A DNA stretch of 64,000 nucleotides from Eledone cirrhosa (Eukaryota > Mollusca > Cephalopoda > Octopoda > Eledonidae): NCBI GenBank assembly GCA_964016885.1, contig OZ024740.1, forward strand, positions 9,568,450-9,632,449, written 5' to 3'. This document shows positions 1 through 11,111 of this stretch, in pieces. Positions within the stretch are counted from its first letter, which is position 1; every line of letters starts with the position of its first letter. The notes below the pieces were generated by a model that was not told where the DNA came from, ran no database searches, and worked only from the letters and a program-made list of their open reading frames with translations. Position numbers and translations under genes: made by a program.

Positions 1-1493
1 AGTATATCAGTTTCGAATGGTATGTCAGTTTTGATTGGTATGTCAGTTTGGATTGGTATATCAGTTTCGATTAGTATGTCAGTTTCTATTGGTATATCGG
101 TTTCCATTGGTATATCAGTTTCTATTGGTATATCAGTTTCGATTGGTATATCCGTTTCGATTGGTATGTCTATTTCTATTGGTATGTCAGTTTTATTGGT
201 ATTTCAGTTTCGATTGGTATATCAGTTTCGGTTGGTATGTCAGTTTCGATTGGTATATCAGTTTCTATTGGTATATCAGTTTCGATTGGTATGTCAGTTT
301 CTATTTGTATGTTAGTCCTCGATTTGTATGTCAGTTTCTATTGGTACATCAGTTTCGATTGGTATATCAGTTTCAATTGGTATATTAGTTTCGATTGTTA
401 TGTCAGTTTCTATTGGTATATCAGTTTCGATTGACATGTCAGTTTCGATTAGTATGTCAGTTTCTATTGGTATGTCAGTTTTGACTGGTACATTAGTCCT
501 TGATTTGTATGTCAGTTTCTATTGGTATATCAGTATCGATTGGTATGTCAGTTTCGATTAGTATATCAGTTTCATATGGTATGTCAGTTTTGATTGGTAT
601 GTCAGTTTGGATTGGTATATCAGTTTCGATTAGTATGTCAGTTTCTATTGGTATATCGGTTTCAATTGGTATATCAGTTTCAATTGGTATGTCACTTTCT
701 AGTGGTATATCAGTTTCTATTGGTATGTCAGTTTTTATTAGTATATCAGTTTCTATTGATATGTCAGTTTCGATTGGTATGTCAGTTTCTATTGGTATAT
801 CAGTTTCGATTGGTATATCCGTTTCGATTGGTATGTCTATTTCTATTGGTATGTCAGTTTTATTGGTATGTCAGTTTCGATTGGTATATCAGTTACGGTT
901 GGTATGTTAGTTTCGATTGGTATATCAGTTTCTATTGGTATATCAGTTTCGATTGGTATGTCAGGTTCTATTTGTATGTCAGTTTCGATTGGTATATCAG
1001 TTTCGATTGGTATGTCAGTTTCGATTGGTCTATCAGTTTCGATTGGTATGTCAGTTTCGATTGGTATGTCAGTTTCGATTAGTATATCAGTTTCTATTGG
1101 TATGTCAGTTTATATTGGTATATCAGTTTCGATTGATATATCAGTATCGATTGATATATCAGTTTCTATTGGTATGCCAGTTTCGATTGGTATGTCAATT
1201 TCGATTGGTATGTCAGTTTCTATTGGTATATGAGTTTCTATTGGTATGTCAGTTTCTATTGGTATATGAGTTTCTATTGGTATGTCAGTTTCTATTGGTA
1301 TGTCAGTTTCTATTGGTATATCAGTTTCTATTGGTATGTCAGTTTCTATTGGTATGTCAGTTTCTATTGGTATATCAGTTTCTATTGGTATGTCAGTTTC
1401 TATTGGTATGTCAGTTTTGATTAGTATGTCAGTTTCTATTGGTATATCAGTTTCGATTGGTATGTCAGTTTCTATTTGTCTGTCAGTTTCTAT
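1..1493. repeat. 18-bp minisatellite, segment 1
   Basis: Tandem units of the form TCAGTTTCGATTGGTATA. Most variation is at two places: TTCGATT versus TTCTATT, and GGTATA versus GGTATG. Because 18 is a multiple of 3, several frames stay open and read as Ser-Val-Ser-Ile-Gly-Ile/Met repeats. I see no sign of a gene. The segment is the first part of a higher-order block that recurs at about +3185 and then +2629 bases. It runs off the left edge of the window and stops at a LINE insertion. Confidence 0.97.
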
Positions 1494-1947
1494 TGGGGAG
1501 ACCCAAGATGACTTGGGATGAGGTGATAAAAGCCGACCTTACCCAACTACACCTCTCAAAGTCAATGACACACGACCGTGACTTCTGGCGTCACGCAGTA
1601 ATACAGGGTACCCGACCTCCCATGGGTACATGCTGAAGCATATAAACAATATGCCCCCCCCCCCCCCCCCCCCACCGCAAGGTGGTCGTGGAGGTGCCAC
1701 GGCAAAAAAGCACCCAGCCCACACTGTAAAGTGGACGTGTAGGCGCCACGAAAAAGCACCCAGCACTCACTGTAAATGAGGTTGGTGTTAGGAAGGGCAT
1801 CCAGCTGTAGAAATCAAGCCAGATCAGTTCCTGTATGAGCAAGGCATGGTCAGCCGACCAGACACTGCCCACAACAGGACAACCCGTCTAACCCATGCTA
1901 GCGTGGAAGAACGGACGTAAAACGGTGATGATGATGATGATGATGAT
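1494..1947 (+). mobile_element. RTE-like LINE, 5'-truncated 3' end (copy A)
   Basis: About 450 bp nearly identical to the 3' end of the longer copy at 8851-11111. It holds the last ~45 codons of the reverse-transcriptase polyprotein (GRPKMTWDEVIKADL... ending at PPMGTC), a poly-C run near 1652, the 3' UTR with GGTGTTAGGAAGGGCATCCA, and a (GAT)n tail. It interrupts the 18-bp minisatellite. The equivalent place in the next higher-order block (around 4531-4545) is uninterrupted, which defines the insertion as 1497-1947 with loss of about 3 bp of target. The clade name RTE is inferred from the protein style and the (GAT)n tail. Confidence 0.9.
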
Positions 1948-4900
1948 ATCAGTTTCGATTGGTATGTCAGTATTGATAGGTATATCAGCTTCGATTAGTA
2001 TGTCAGTTTCAATTGGTATGTCAGTTTCTATTGGTATATGAGTTTCTATTGGTATGTGAGTTTCTATTGGTATGTCAGTTTCTATTGGTATATCAGTTTC
2101 TATTGGTATATCAGTTTAGATTGGTATATCAGTTTCGATTAGTATGTCAGTTTCTATTGGTATATCAGTTTCGATTGGTATGACAGTTTCTATTGGTATG
2201 TCAGTTTCTATTGGTATGTCAGTTTCTATTGGTATATCAGTTTCTATTGGTATGTCACTTTCTATTGGTATGTCAGTTTCGATTGGTATGTCAGTTTCGA
2301 TTAGTATATCAGTTTCTATTGGTATGTCAATTTCGATTGGTATGTCAGTTTCGATTGGTATATCAGTTTCTATTGGTATGTCAGTTTATATTTGTATATC
2401 AGTTGCAATTGGTATGTCAGTTTCGATTAGTATATCAGTTTCTATTGGTATGTCAGTTTCTATTGGTATGTCAGTTTCTATTGGTATATCAGTTTCTATT
2501 GGTATGTCAGTTTTGATTAGTATGTCAGTTTCTATTGGTATATCAGTTTTGATTGGTATGTCAGTTTCTATTTGTCTGTCAGTTTCTATTGGTATATCAG
2601 TTTCGATTGGTATGTCAGATTCGATAGGTATATCAGTTTCGATTAGTATGTCAGTTTCAATTGGTATGTCAGTTTCTATTGGTATATGAGTTTCTATTGG
2701 TATGTGAGTTTCTATTGGTATGTCAGTTTCTATTGGTATATCAGTTTCTATTGGTATGTCAGTTTAGATTGGCATGTCAGTTTCGATTAGTATATCAGTT
2801 TCTATTGGTAAGTCAGTTTGTATTGGTATATCAGTTTCGAATGGTATATCAGTTTCGATTAGTATGTCAGTTTCTATTGGTATATCAGTTTCCATTTGTA
2901 TATCAGTTTCGATTGGTATGTCAGTTTCTATTGGTATGTCAGTTTCTATTGGTATGTCAGTTTCTATTGGTATATCAGTTTCGATTGGTATGTCACTTTC
3001 TATTGGTATGTCAGTTTCTATTGGGATATTAGTTTCTATTGGTATGTCAGTTTCGATTGGTATGTCAGTTTCGATTAGTATATCAGTTTCTATTGGTATG
3101 TCAATTTCGATTGGTAAGTCAGTTTCGATTGGTATATCAGTTTCTATTTGTATGTCAGTTCATATTTGTATATCAGTTGCGATTGGTATGTCAGTTTCGA
3201 TTGGTATATCAGTTTCAATTCGTATGTCAGTTTCGATTGGTATGTCAATTTCGATTGGTATATCAGTTTCGGTTGGTATGTCAGTTTCGATTGGTATGTC
3301 AGTTTCTATTGGTATACGAGTTTCGATTGGTATATCAGTTTCAATTGGTATGTCAGTTTCGATTGGTATGTCAGTTTCTATTGGTATACGAGTTTCGATT
3401 GGTATATCAGTTTCGGTTGGTATGTCAGTTTCGATTGGTATATCAGTTTCTATTGGTATATCAGTTTCGATTGGTATGTCAGTTTCTATTTGTATGTTAG
3501 TCCTCGATTTGTATGTCAGTTTCTATTGGTACATCAGTTTCGATTGGTATATCAGTTTCAATTGGTATATTAGTTTCGATTGTTATGTCAGTTTCTATTG
3601 GTATATCAGTTTCGATTGACATATCAGTTTCGATTAGTATGTCAGTTTCTATTGGTATGTCAGTTTTGACTGGTACATTAGTCCTTGATTTGTATGTCAG
3701 TTTCTATTGGTATATCAGTATCGATTGGTATGTCAGTTTCGATTAGTATATCAGTTTCATATGGTATGTCAGTTTTGATTGGTATGTCAGTTTGGATTGG
3801 TATATCAGTTTCGATTAGTATGTCAGTTTCTATTGGTATATCGGTTTCAATTGGTATATCAGTTTCAATTGGTATGTCACTTTCTAGTGGTATATCAGTT
3901 TCTATTGGTATGTCAGTTTCTATTAGTATATCAGTTTCTATTGATATGTCAGTTTCGATTGGTATGTCAGTTTCTATTGGTATATCAGTTTCGATTGGTA
4001 TATCCGTTTCGATTGGTATGTCTATTTCTATTGGTATGTCAGTTTTATTGGTATGTCAGTTTCGATTGGTATATCAGTTACGGTTGGTATGTTAGTTTCG
4101 ATTGGTATATCAGTTTCTATTGGTATATCAGTTTCGATTGGTATGTCAGGTTCTATTTGTATGTCAGTTTCGATTGGTATATCAGTTTCGATTGGTATGT
4201 CAGTTTCGATTGGTCTATCAGTTTCGATTGGTATGTCAGTTTCGATTGGTATGTCAGTTTCGATTAGTATATCAGTTTCTATTGGTATGTCAGTTTATAT
4301 TGGTATATCAGTTTCGATTGATATATCAGTATCGATTGATATATCAGTTTCTATTGGTATGCCAGTTTCGATTGGTATGTCAGGTTCTATTTGTATGTCA
4401 GTTTCTATTGGTATATCAGTTTCTATTGGTATATCAGTTTCTATTGGTATGTCAGTTTTGATTAGTATGTCAGTTTCTATTGGTATATCAGTTTCGATTG
4501 GTATGTCAGTTTCTATTTGTCTGTCAGTTTCTATTGGTATATCAGTTTCGATTGGTATGTCAGTATTGATAGGTATATCAGCTTCGATTAGTATGTCAGT
4601 TTCAATTGGTATGTCAGTTTCTATTGGTATATGAGTTTCTATGGGTATGTGAGTTTCTATTGGTATGTCAGTTTCTATTGGTATATCAGTTTCTATTGGT
4701 ATATCAGTTTAGATTGGTATATCAGTTTCGATTAGTATGTCAGTTTCTATTGGTATATCAGTTTCGATTGGTATGACAGTTTCTATTGGTATGTCAGTTT
4801 CTATTGGTATGTCAGTTTCTATTGGTATATCAGTTTCTATTGGTATGTCACTTTCTATTGGTATGTCAGTTTCTATTGGGATATCAGTTTCTATTGGTAT

Positions 4901-7900
4901 GTCAGTTTCGATTGGTATGTCAGTTTCGATTAGTATATCAGTTTCTATTGGTATGTCAATTTCGATTGGTATGTCAGTTTCGATTGGTATATCAGTTTCT
5001 ATTGGTATGTCAGTTTATATTTGTATATCAGTTGCAATTGGTATGTCAGTTTCGATTAGTATATCAGTTTCTATTGGTATGTCAGTTTCTATTGGTATGT
5101 CAGTTTCTATTGGTATATCAGTTTCTATTGGTATGTCAGTTTTGATTAGTATGTCAGTTTCTATTGGTATATCAGTTTTGATTGTTATGTCAGTTTCTAT
5201 TTGTCTGTCAGTTTCTATTGGTATATCAGTTTCGATTGGTATGTCAGATTCGATAGGTATATCAGTTTCGATTAGTATGTCAGTTTCAATTGGTATGTCA
5301 GTTTCTATTGGTATATGAGTTTCTATTGGTATGTGAGTTTCTATTGGTATGTCAGTTTCTATTGGTATATCAGTTTCTATTGGTATGTCAGTTTAAATTG
5401 GCATGTCAGTTTCGATTAGTATATCAGTTTCTATTGGTAAGTCAGTTTGTATTGGTATATCAGTTTCGAATGGTATATCAGTTTCGATTTGTATGTCAGT
5501 TTCTATTGGTATATCAGTTTCCATTTGTATATCAGTTTCGATTGGTATGTCAGTTTCTATTGGTATGTCAGTTTCTATTGGTATGTCAGTTTCTATTGGT
5601 ATATCAGTTTCGATTGGTATGTCACTTTCTATTGGTATGTCAGTTTCTATTGGGATATTAGTTTCTATTGGTATGTCAGTTTCGATTGGTATGTCAGTTT
5701 CGATTAGTATATCAGTTTCTATTGGTATGTCAATTTCGATTGGTAAGTCAGTTTCGATTGGTATATCAGTTTCTATTTGTATGTCAGTTTATATTTGTAT
5801 ATCAGTTGCGATTGGTATGTCAGTTTCGATTGGTATATCAGTTTCAATTCGTATGTCAGTTTCGATTGGTATGTCAATTTCGATTGGTATATCAGTTTCG
5901 GTTGGTATGTCAGTTTCGATTGGTATGTCAGTTTCTATTGATATACGAGTTTCGATTGGTATATCAGTTTCAATTGGTATGTCAGTTTCGATTGGTATGT
6001 CAGTTTCTATTGGTATACGAGTTTCGATTGGTATATCAGTTTCGGTTGGTATGTCAGTTTCGATTGGTATATCAGTTTCTATTGGTATATCAGTTTCGAT
6101 TGGTATGTCAGTTTCTATTTGTATGTTAGTCCTCGATTTGTATGTCAGTTTCTATTGGTACATCAGTTTCGATTGGTCTATCAGTTTCAATTGGTATATT
6201 AGTTTCGATTGTTATGTCAGTTTCTATTGGTATATCAGTTTCGATTGACATATCAGTTTCGATTAGTATGTCAGTTTCTATTGGTATGTCAGTTTTGACT
6301 GGTACATTAGTCCTTGATTTGTATGTCAGTTTCTATTGGTATATCAGTATCGATTGGTATGTCAGTTTCGATTAGTATATCAGTTTCATATGGTATGTCA
6401 GTTTTGATTGGTATGTCAGTTTGGATTGGTATATCAGTTTCGATTAGTATGTCAGTTTCTATTGGTATATCGGTTTCAATTGGTATATCAGTTTCAATTG
6501 GTATGTCACTTTCTAGTGGTATATCAGTTTCTATTGGTATGTCAGTTTCTATTAGTATATCAGTTTCTATTGATATGTCAGTTTCGATTGGTATGTCAGT
6601 TTCTATTGGTATATCAGTTTCGATTGGTATATCCGTTTCGATTGGTATGTCTATTTCTATTGGTATGTCAGTTTTATTGGTATGTCAGTTTCGATTGGTA
6701 TATCAGTTACGGTTGGTATGTTAGTTTCGATTGGTATATCAGTTTCTATTGGTATATCAGTTTCGATTGGTATGTCAGGTTCTATTTGTATGTCAGTTTC
6801 GATTGGTATATCAGTTTCGATTGGTATGTCAGTTTCGATTGGTCTATCAGTTTCGATTGGTATGTCAGTTTCGATTGGTATGTCAGTTTCGATTAGTATA
6901 TCAGTTTCTATTGGTATGTCAGTTTATATTGGTATATCAGTTTCGATTGATATATCAGTATCGATTGATATATCAGTTTCTATTGGTATGCCAGTTTCGA
7001 TTGGTATGTCAATTTCGATTGGTATGTCAGTTTCTATTGGTATATGAGTTTCTATTGGTATGTCAGTTTCTATTGGTATATGAGTTTCTATTGGTATGTC
7101 AGTTTCTATTGGTATGTCAGTTTCTATTGGTATATCAGTTTCTATTGGTATGTCAGTTTCTATTGGTATGTCAGTTTCTATTGGTATATCTGTTTCTATT
7201 GGTATGTCAGTTTCTATTGGTATGTCAGTTTTGATTAGTATGTCAGTTTCTATTGGTATATCAGTTTCGATTGGTATGACAGTTTCTATTGGTATGTCAG
7301 TTTCTATTGGTATGTCAGTTTCTATTGGTATATCAGTTTCTATTGGTATGTCACTTTCTATTGGTATGTCAGTTTCTATTGGGATATCAGTTTCTATTGG
7401 TATGTCAGTTTCGATTGGTATGTCAGTTTCGATTAGTATATCAGTTTCTATTGGTATGTCAATTTCGATTGGTATGTCAGTTTCGATTGGTATATCAGTT
7501 TCTATTGGTATGTCAGTTTATATTTGTATATCAGTTGCAATTGGTATGTCAGTTTCGATTAGTATATCAGTTTCTATTGGTATGTCAGTTTCTATTGGTA
7601 TGTCAGTTTCTATTGGTATATCAGTTTCTATTGGTATGTCAGTTTTGATTAGTATGTCAGTTTCTATTGGTATATCAGTTTTGATTGGTATGTCAGTTTC
7701 TATTTGTCTGTCAGTTTCTATTGGTATATCAGTTTCGATTGGTATGTCAGATTCGATAGGTATATCAGTTTCGATTAGTATGTCAGTTTCAATTGGTATG
7801 TCAGTTTCTATTGGTATATGAGTTTCTATTGGTATGTGAGTTTCTATTGGTATGTCAGTTTCTATTGGTATATCAGTTTCTATTGGTATGTCAGTTTAGA

Positions 7901-8850
7901 TTGGCATGTCAGTTTCGATTAGTATATCAGTTTCTATTGGTAAGTCAGTTTGTATTGGTATATCAGTTTCGAATGGTATATCAGTTTCGATTAGTATGTC
8001 AGTTTCTATTGGTATATCAGTTTCCATTTGTATATCAGTTTCGATTGGTATGTCAGTTTCTATTGGTATGTCAGTTTCTATTGGTATGTCAGTTTCTATT
8101 GGTATATCAGTTTCGATTGGTATGTCACTTTCTATTGGTATGTCAGTTTCTATTGGGATATTAGTTTCTATTGGTATGTCAGTTTCGATTGGTATGTCAG
8201 TTTCGATTAGTATATCAGTTTCTATTGGTATGTCAATTTCGATTGGTAAGTCAGTTTCGATTGGTATATCAGTTTCTATTTGTATGTCAGTTTATATTTG
8301 TATATCAGTTGCGATTGGTATGTCAGTTTCGATTGGTATATCAGTTTCAATTCGTATGTCAGTTTCGATTGGTATGTCAATTTCGATTGGTATATCAGTT
8401 TCGGTTGGTATGTCAGTTTCGATTGGTATGTCAGTTTCTATTGGTATACGAGTTTCGATTGGTATATCAGTTTCGATTGGTATGTCAGCTTCTATTGGTA
8501 TATCAGTTTCTATTGGTATATCAGTTTCTATTGGTATGTCAGTTTCGATGGTTATGTCAGTTTCCATTGGTATATCAGTTTCGATTGATATATCAGTTTC
8601 GATTAGTATGTCAGTTTCTATTGGTATGTCAGTTTCGATTGTTATGTTAGTCCTCGATTTGTATGTCAGTTTCTGTTGGTATATCAGTTTCAATTGGTAT
8701 GTCAGTTTTGATTAGCATATCAGTTTCTATTTGTATGTCAATTTCGATTGGTATATCAGTTTCGGTTGGTATGTCAGTTTCGATTGGTATGTCAGTTTCT
8801 ATTGGTATACGAGTTTCGATTGGTATATCAGTTTCAATTGGTATGTCAGT
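1948..8850. repeat. 18-bp minisatellite, segment 2, higher-order blocks
   Basis: Continuous 18-bp array with at least three copies of a ~2.6-kb block. Markers such as the TTAGTCCTCGATTTG and TTAGTCCTTGATTTG variant units occur at 314/499, 3498/3684 and 6127/6313. Spacing is 3185 between blocks 1 and 2 (it includes LINE copy A and a difference of eight 18-bp units) and 2629 between blocks 2 and 3. A further partial copy with rearranged order lies at 7793-8850. No gene is supported in it. Confidence 0.95.
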
Positions 8851-11111
8851 AAGCAGAGGATAGAAAATTCAAGCAAGCAGAGGATACAAAATTCAAGTAT
8901 GTTTTACAACGTGAGGACCAGAAACAGGAGGTATTCAAGATTGCGATGCAGTGTGTCAGAGATAGTTGTGATGTCATTGGAGAGAAGTGTATCCGGAATG
9001 ATAAAGGTGAGCTTGCCCTCACAAGTGCTGAGAAGAAAGATGCATGGAAGAGTCATTATGATAGATTACTAAATGAGGAGAATGCATGGGAAGAAGAGAC
9101 CCTACCCCATGTAGACCCTATAGAGGGACCAGCAGTACAAGTCAGCGGCAGCGTAGTAAGTAAGGCAATCAGAGATATGAAGATAGGGAAGGCAACCGGT
9201 CCATCGGGTATAGCTGCCGAGATGCTGAAGGCATCTGGGTCTGTAGGTCACACTATAACCACATGTATCGTTAACCAGGTAATACTAGAGGGGGCCATAA
9301 CCAAAAGATTGGTGCAGTAGCATCATTGTCAACTGCTACAAAGGTAAAGGCGATGCACTAGATAGAGGAAACTATAGAGGTATAAAGTTGATGGACCAGG
9401 TCATGAAAGTAAAAGAAAGAGTTATAGCAGAGTTGATTAGGGACCGGGTGAATATAGACGAGATGCAATTTGGGTTTGTACCAGGGAAAGGCACCACTGA
9501 TGCCCTCTTCCTTGTGAGGCAATTACAGGAAAAGTACCTAGCTAAAAGTAAGCCACTCTACTTGGCATTTGTCGACCTTGAGAAAGCCTTTGACAGAGTT
9601 CCACGTGCGGTAATCTGGTGGGCTCTTAGAAAACTAGGAGTAGATGAATGGCTTGTGAAAGCGGTACAAGCCATGTATAGGGGAGCAGTCAGCAAAGTTA
9701 GGATTAGCAATGAGTATAGCGAGGAATTTAGCGTACAGGTTGGGGTCCACCAGGGCTCTGTTCTTAGCCCTCTCCTGTTCATCATAGTCCTGCAGGCAAT
9801 AACGGAGGAGTTTAAGACCGGATGCCCATGGGAACTCCTGTATGCTGATGACCTCGCACTCATAGCTGAATCTATGATAGAACTAGAGAATAAATTCCAA
9901 ACCTGGAAGCAGGGACTAGAGAGAAAGGGCCTCAAAGTCAACATGACAAAGATTAAGGTCCTTATAAGTAGATGAGAAAACAGAACCCAGATCCCCTCAG
10001 GGAAATGGCCTTGCTCAGTATGTAGGAAAGGTGTAGGTAGGAACTCCATTCTCTGCCCCAAATGCAAACAATGGGTACACAAGAGATGTAGCGGGATCTC
10101 AGGAAGCTTAATTAAGAATGTAGGATTCACATGCAGCATCTGTGCTGAAACAGCAAGCAGCAAACAGCCACAGGAAACAAGTACCACCAATCTCTGGGAG
10201 GGCCCTGTAGAAACAGTAGACAGCTCCTGCTACCTAGGTGACCGAATTAGCAATGGAGGTGGGTGCTCAGAAAGTACAATAACTAGGGTAAGAACGGGAT
10301 GGAAGAAGTTTAGGGAACTACTACCACTGCTAGCTGCAAAAGGCTTCTCCCTCAGAATGAAAGGCAGACTGTATGATGCGTGTATCCGAACAGCGATGTT
10401 GCATGGTAGTGAGACCTGGGCGCTGAAGGTGGAAGACTTACGTAGAATAGAGAGAAACGAAGCCTGCATGTTCCGATGGATGTGTAACAGTAATATACGT
10501 GAACGACAAAGCATAAAGGAATTGAGAGAGAGACTGAGCATAAGAGGAATCAAATGCTGCGTGCAGGAGAGGCGGTTACGCTGGTATGGACATGTGATGC
10601 GTATGAAGGATGACAGCTGCATAAAAAGGTGCAGAGCACTAGAAGTTGATGGAAACCGCGGAGTGGGGAGACCCAAGATGACTTGGGATGAGGTGATAAA
10701 AGCCGACCTTACCCAACTACACCTCTCAAAGACAATGACACACGACCGTGACTTCTGGCGTCACGCAGTAATACAGGGTACCCGACCTCCCATGGGTACA
10801 TGCTGAAGCATATAAATAATATGCCCCCACTCCCCCCACCGCAAGGTGGTCGTGGAGGTGCCACGGCAAAAAAGCACCCAGCCCACACTGTAAAGTGGAC
10901 GTGTAGGCGCCACGAAAAATCACCCAGCACTCACTGTAAATTTGGTTGGTGTTAGGAAGGGCATCCAGCTGTAGAAATCAAGCCAGATCAGTTCCTGTAT
11001 GAGCAAGGCATGGTCAGCCGACCAGACACTGCCCACAACAGGACAACCCATCTAACCCATGCTAGCGTGGAAGAACGGACGTAAAACGGTGATGATGATG
11101 ATGATGATGAT
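8851..11111 (+). mobile_element. RTE-like LINE, 5'-truncated but long (copy B)
   Basis: The element begins abruptly after a minisatellite unit at 8850, with a short ~24-bp duplication (AAGCAGAGGATAGAAAATTC / AAGCAGAGGATACAAAATTC) at its left end. It runs through reverse transcriptase, a Cys/His zinc domain, a C-terminal domain and a 3' UTR to a (GAT)n tail, after which the minisatellite resumes at ATCAG. The apurinic endonuclease expected at the 5' end is missing, so it is 5' truncated. Copies A (1494) and 35551 are close relatives of its 3' end. Confidence 0.93.
8880..10806 (+). pseudogene. Broken reverse transcriptase polyprotein of RTE-like LINE
   Basis: This is the replication enzyme of a non-LTR retrotransposon. 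Seen: a thumb/finger region (KIGKATGPSGIAAEML), then FGFVPGKGTTDALFLVRQLQ, palm motif A in AFVDLEKAFDRVP, motif B in GVHQGSVLSPLLF, and the catalytic YADDLALIAES near 9840-9870. Downstream is a zinc domain C-x2-C-x10-C-x2-C-x4-H-x2-C followed by C-x2-C (10012-10143). A C-terminal region with RRLRWYGHVMRMK and GRPKMTWDEV ends at TGA 10804-10806. Breaks: a frameshift between about 9285 and 9306 (frame of 8946 to frame of 9388), and an in-frame TGA at 9973-9975 just before the zinc domain. At the latter, the related reverse copy at 17568-18812 reads through with Lys. The N-terminal endonuclease is absent. It cannot make a full protein as it stands. Confidence 0.9.

Noticed and set aside
22..8863. 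Many 60-280-residue Ser-Val-Ile-Gly, Cys-Gln-Phe and Phe-Asp-Trp-Tyr repeat frames
   Set aside because: All are translations of the 18-bp minisatellite in three frames; a multiple-of-3 period keeps them open.
9558..10190. 210-residue minus-strand frame across the RTE reverse transcriptase
   Set aside because: It is a shadow of the plus-strand polymerase, which has the conserved motifs.
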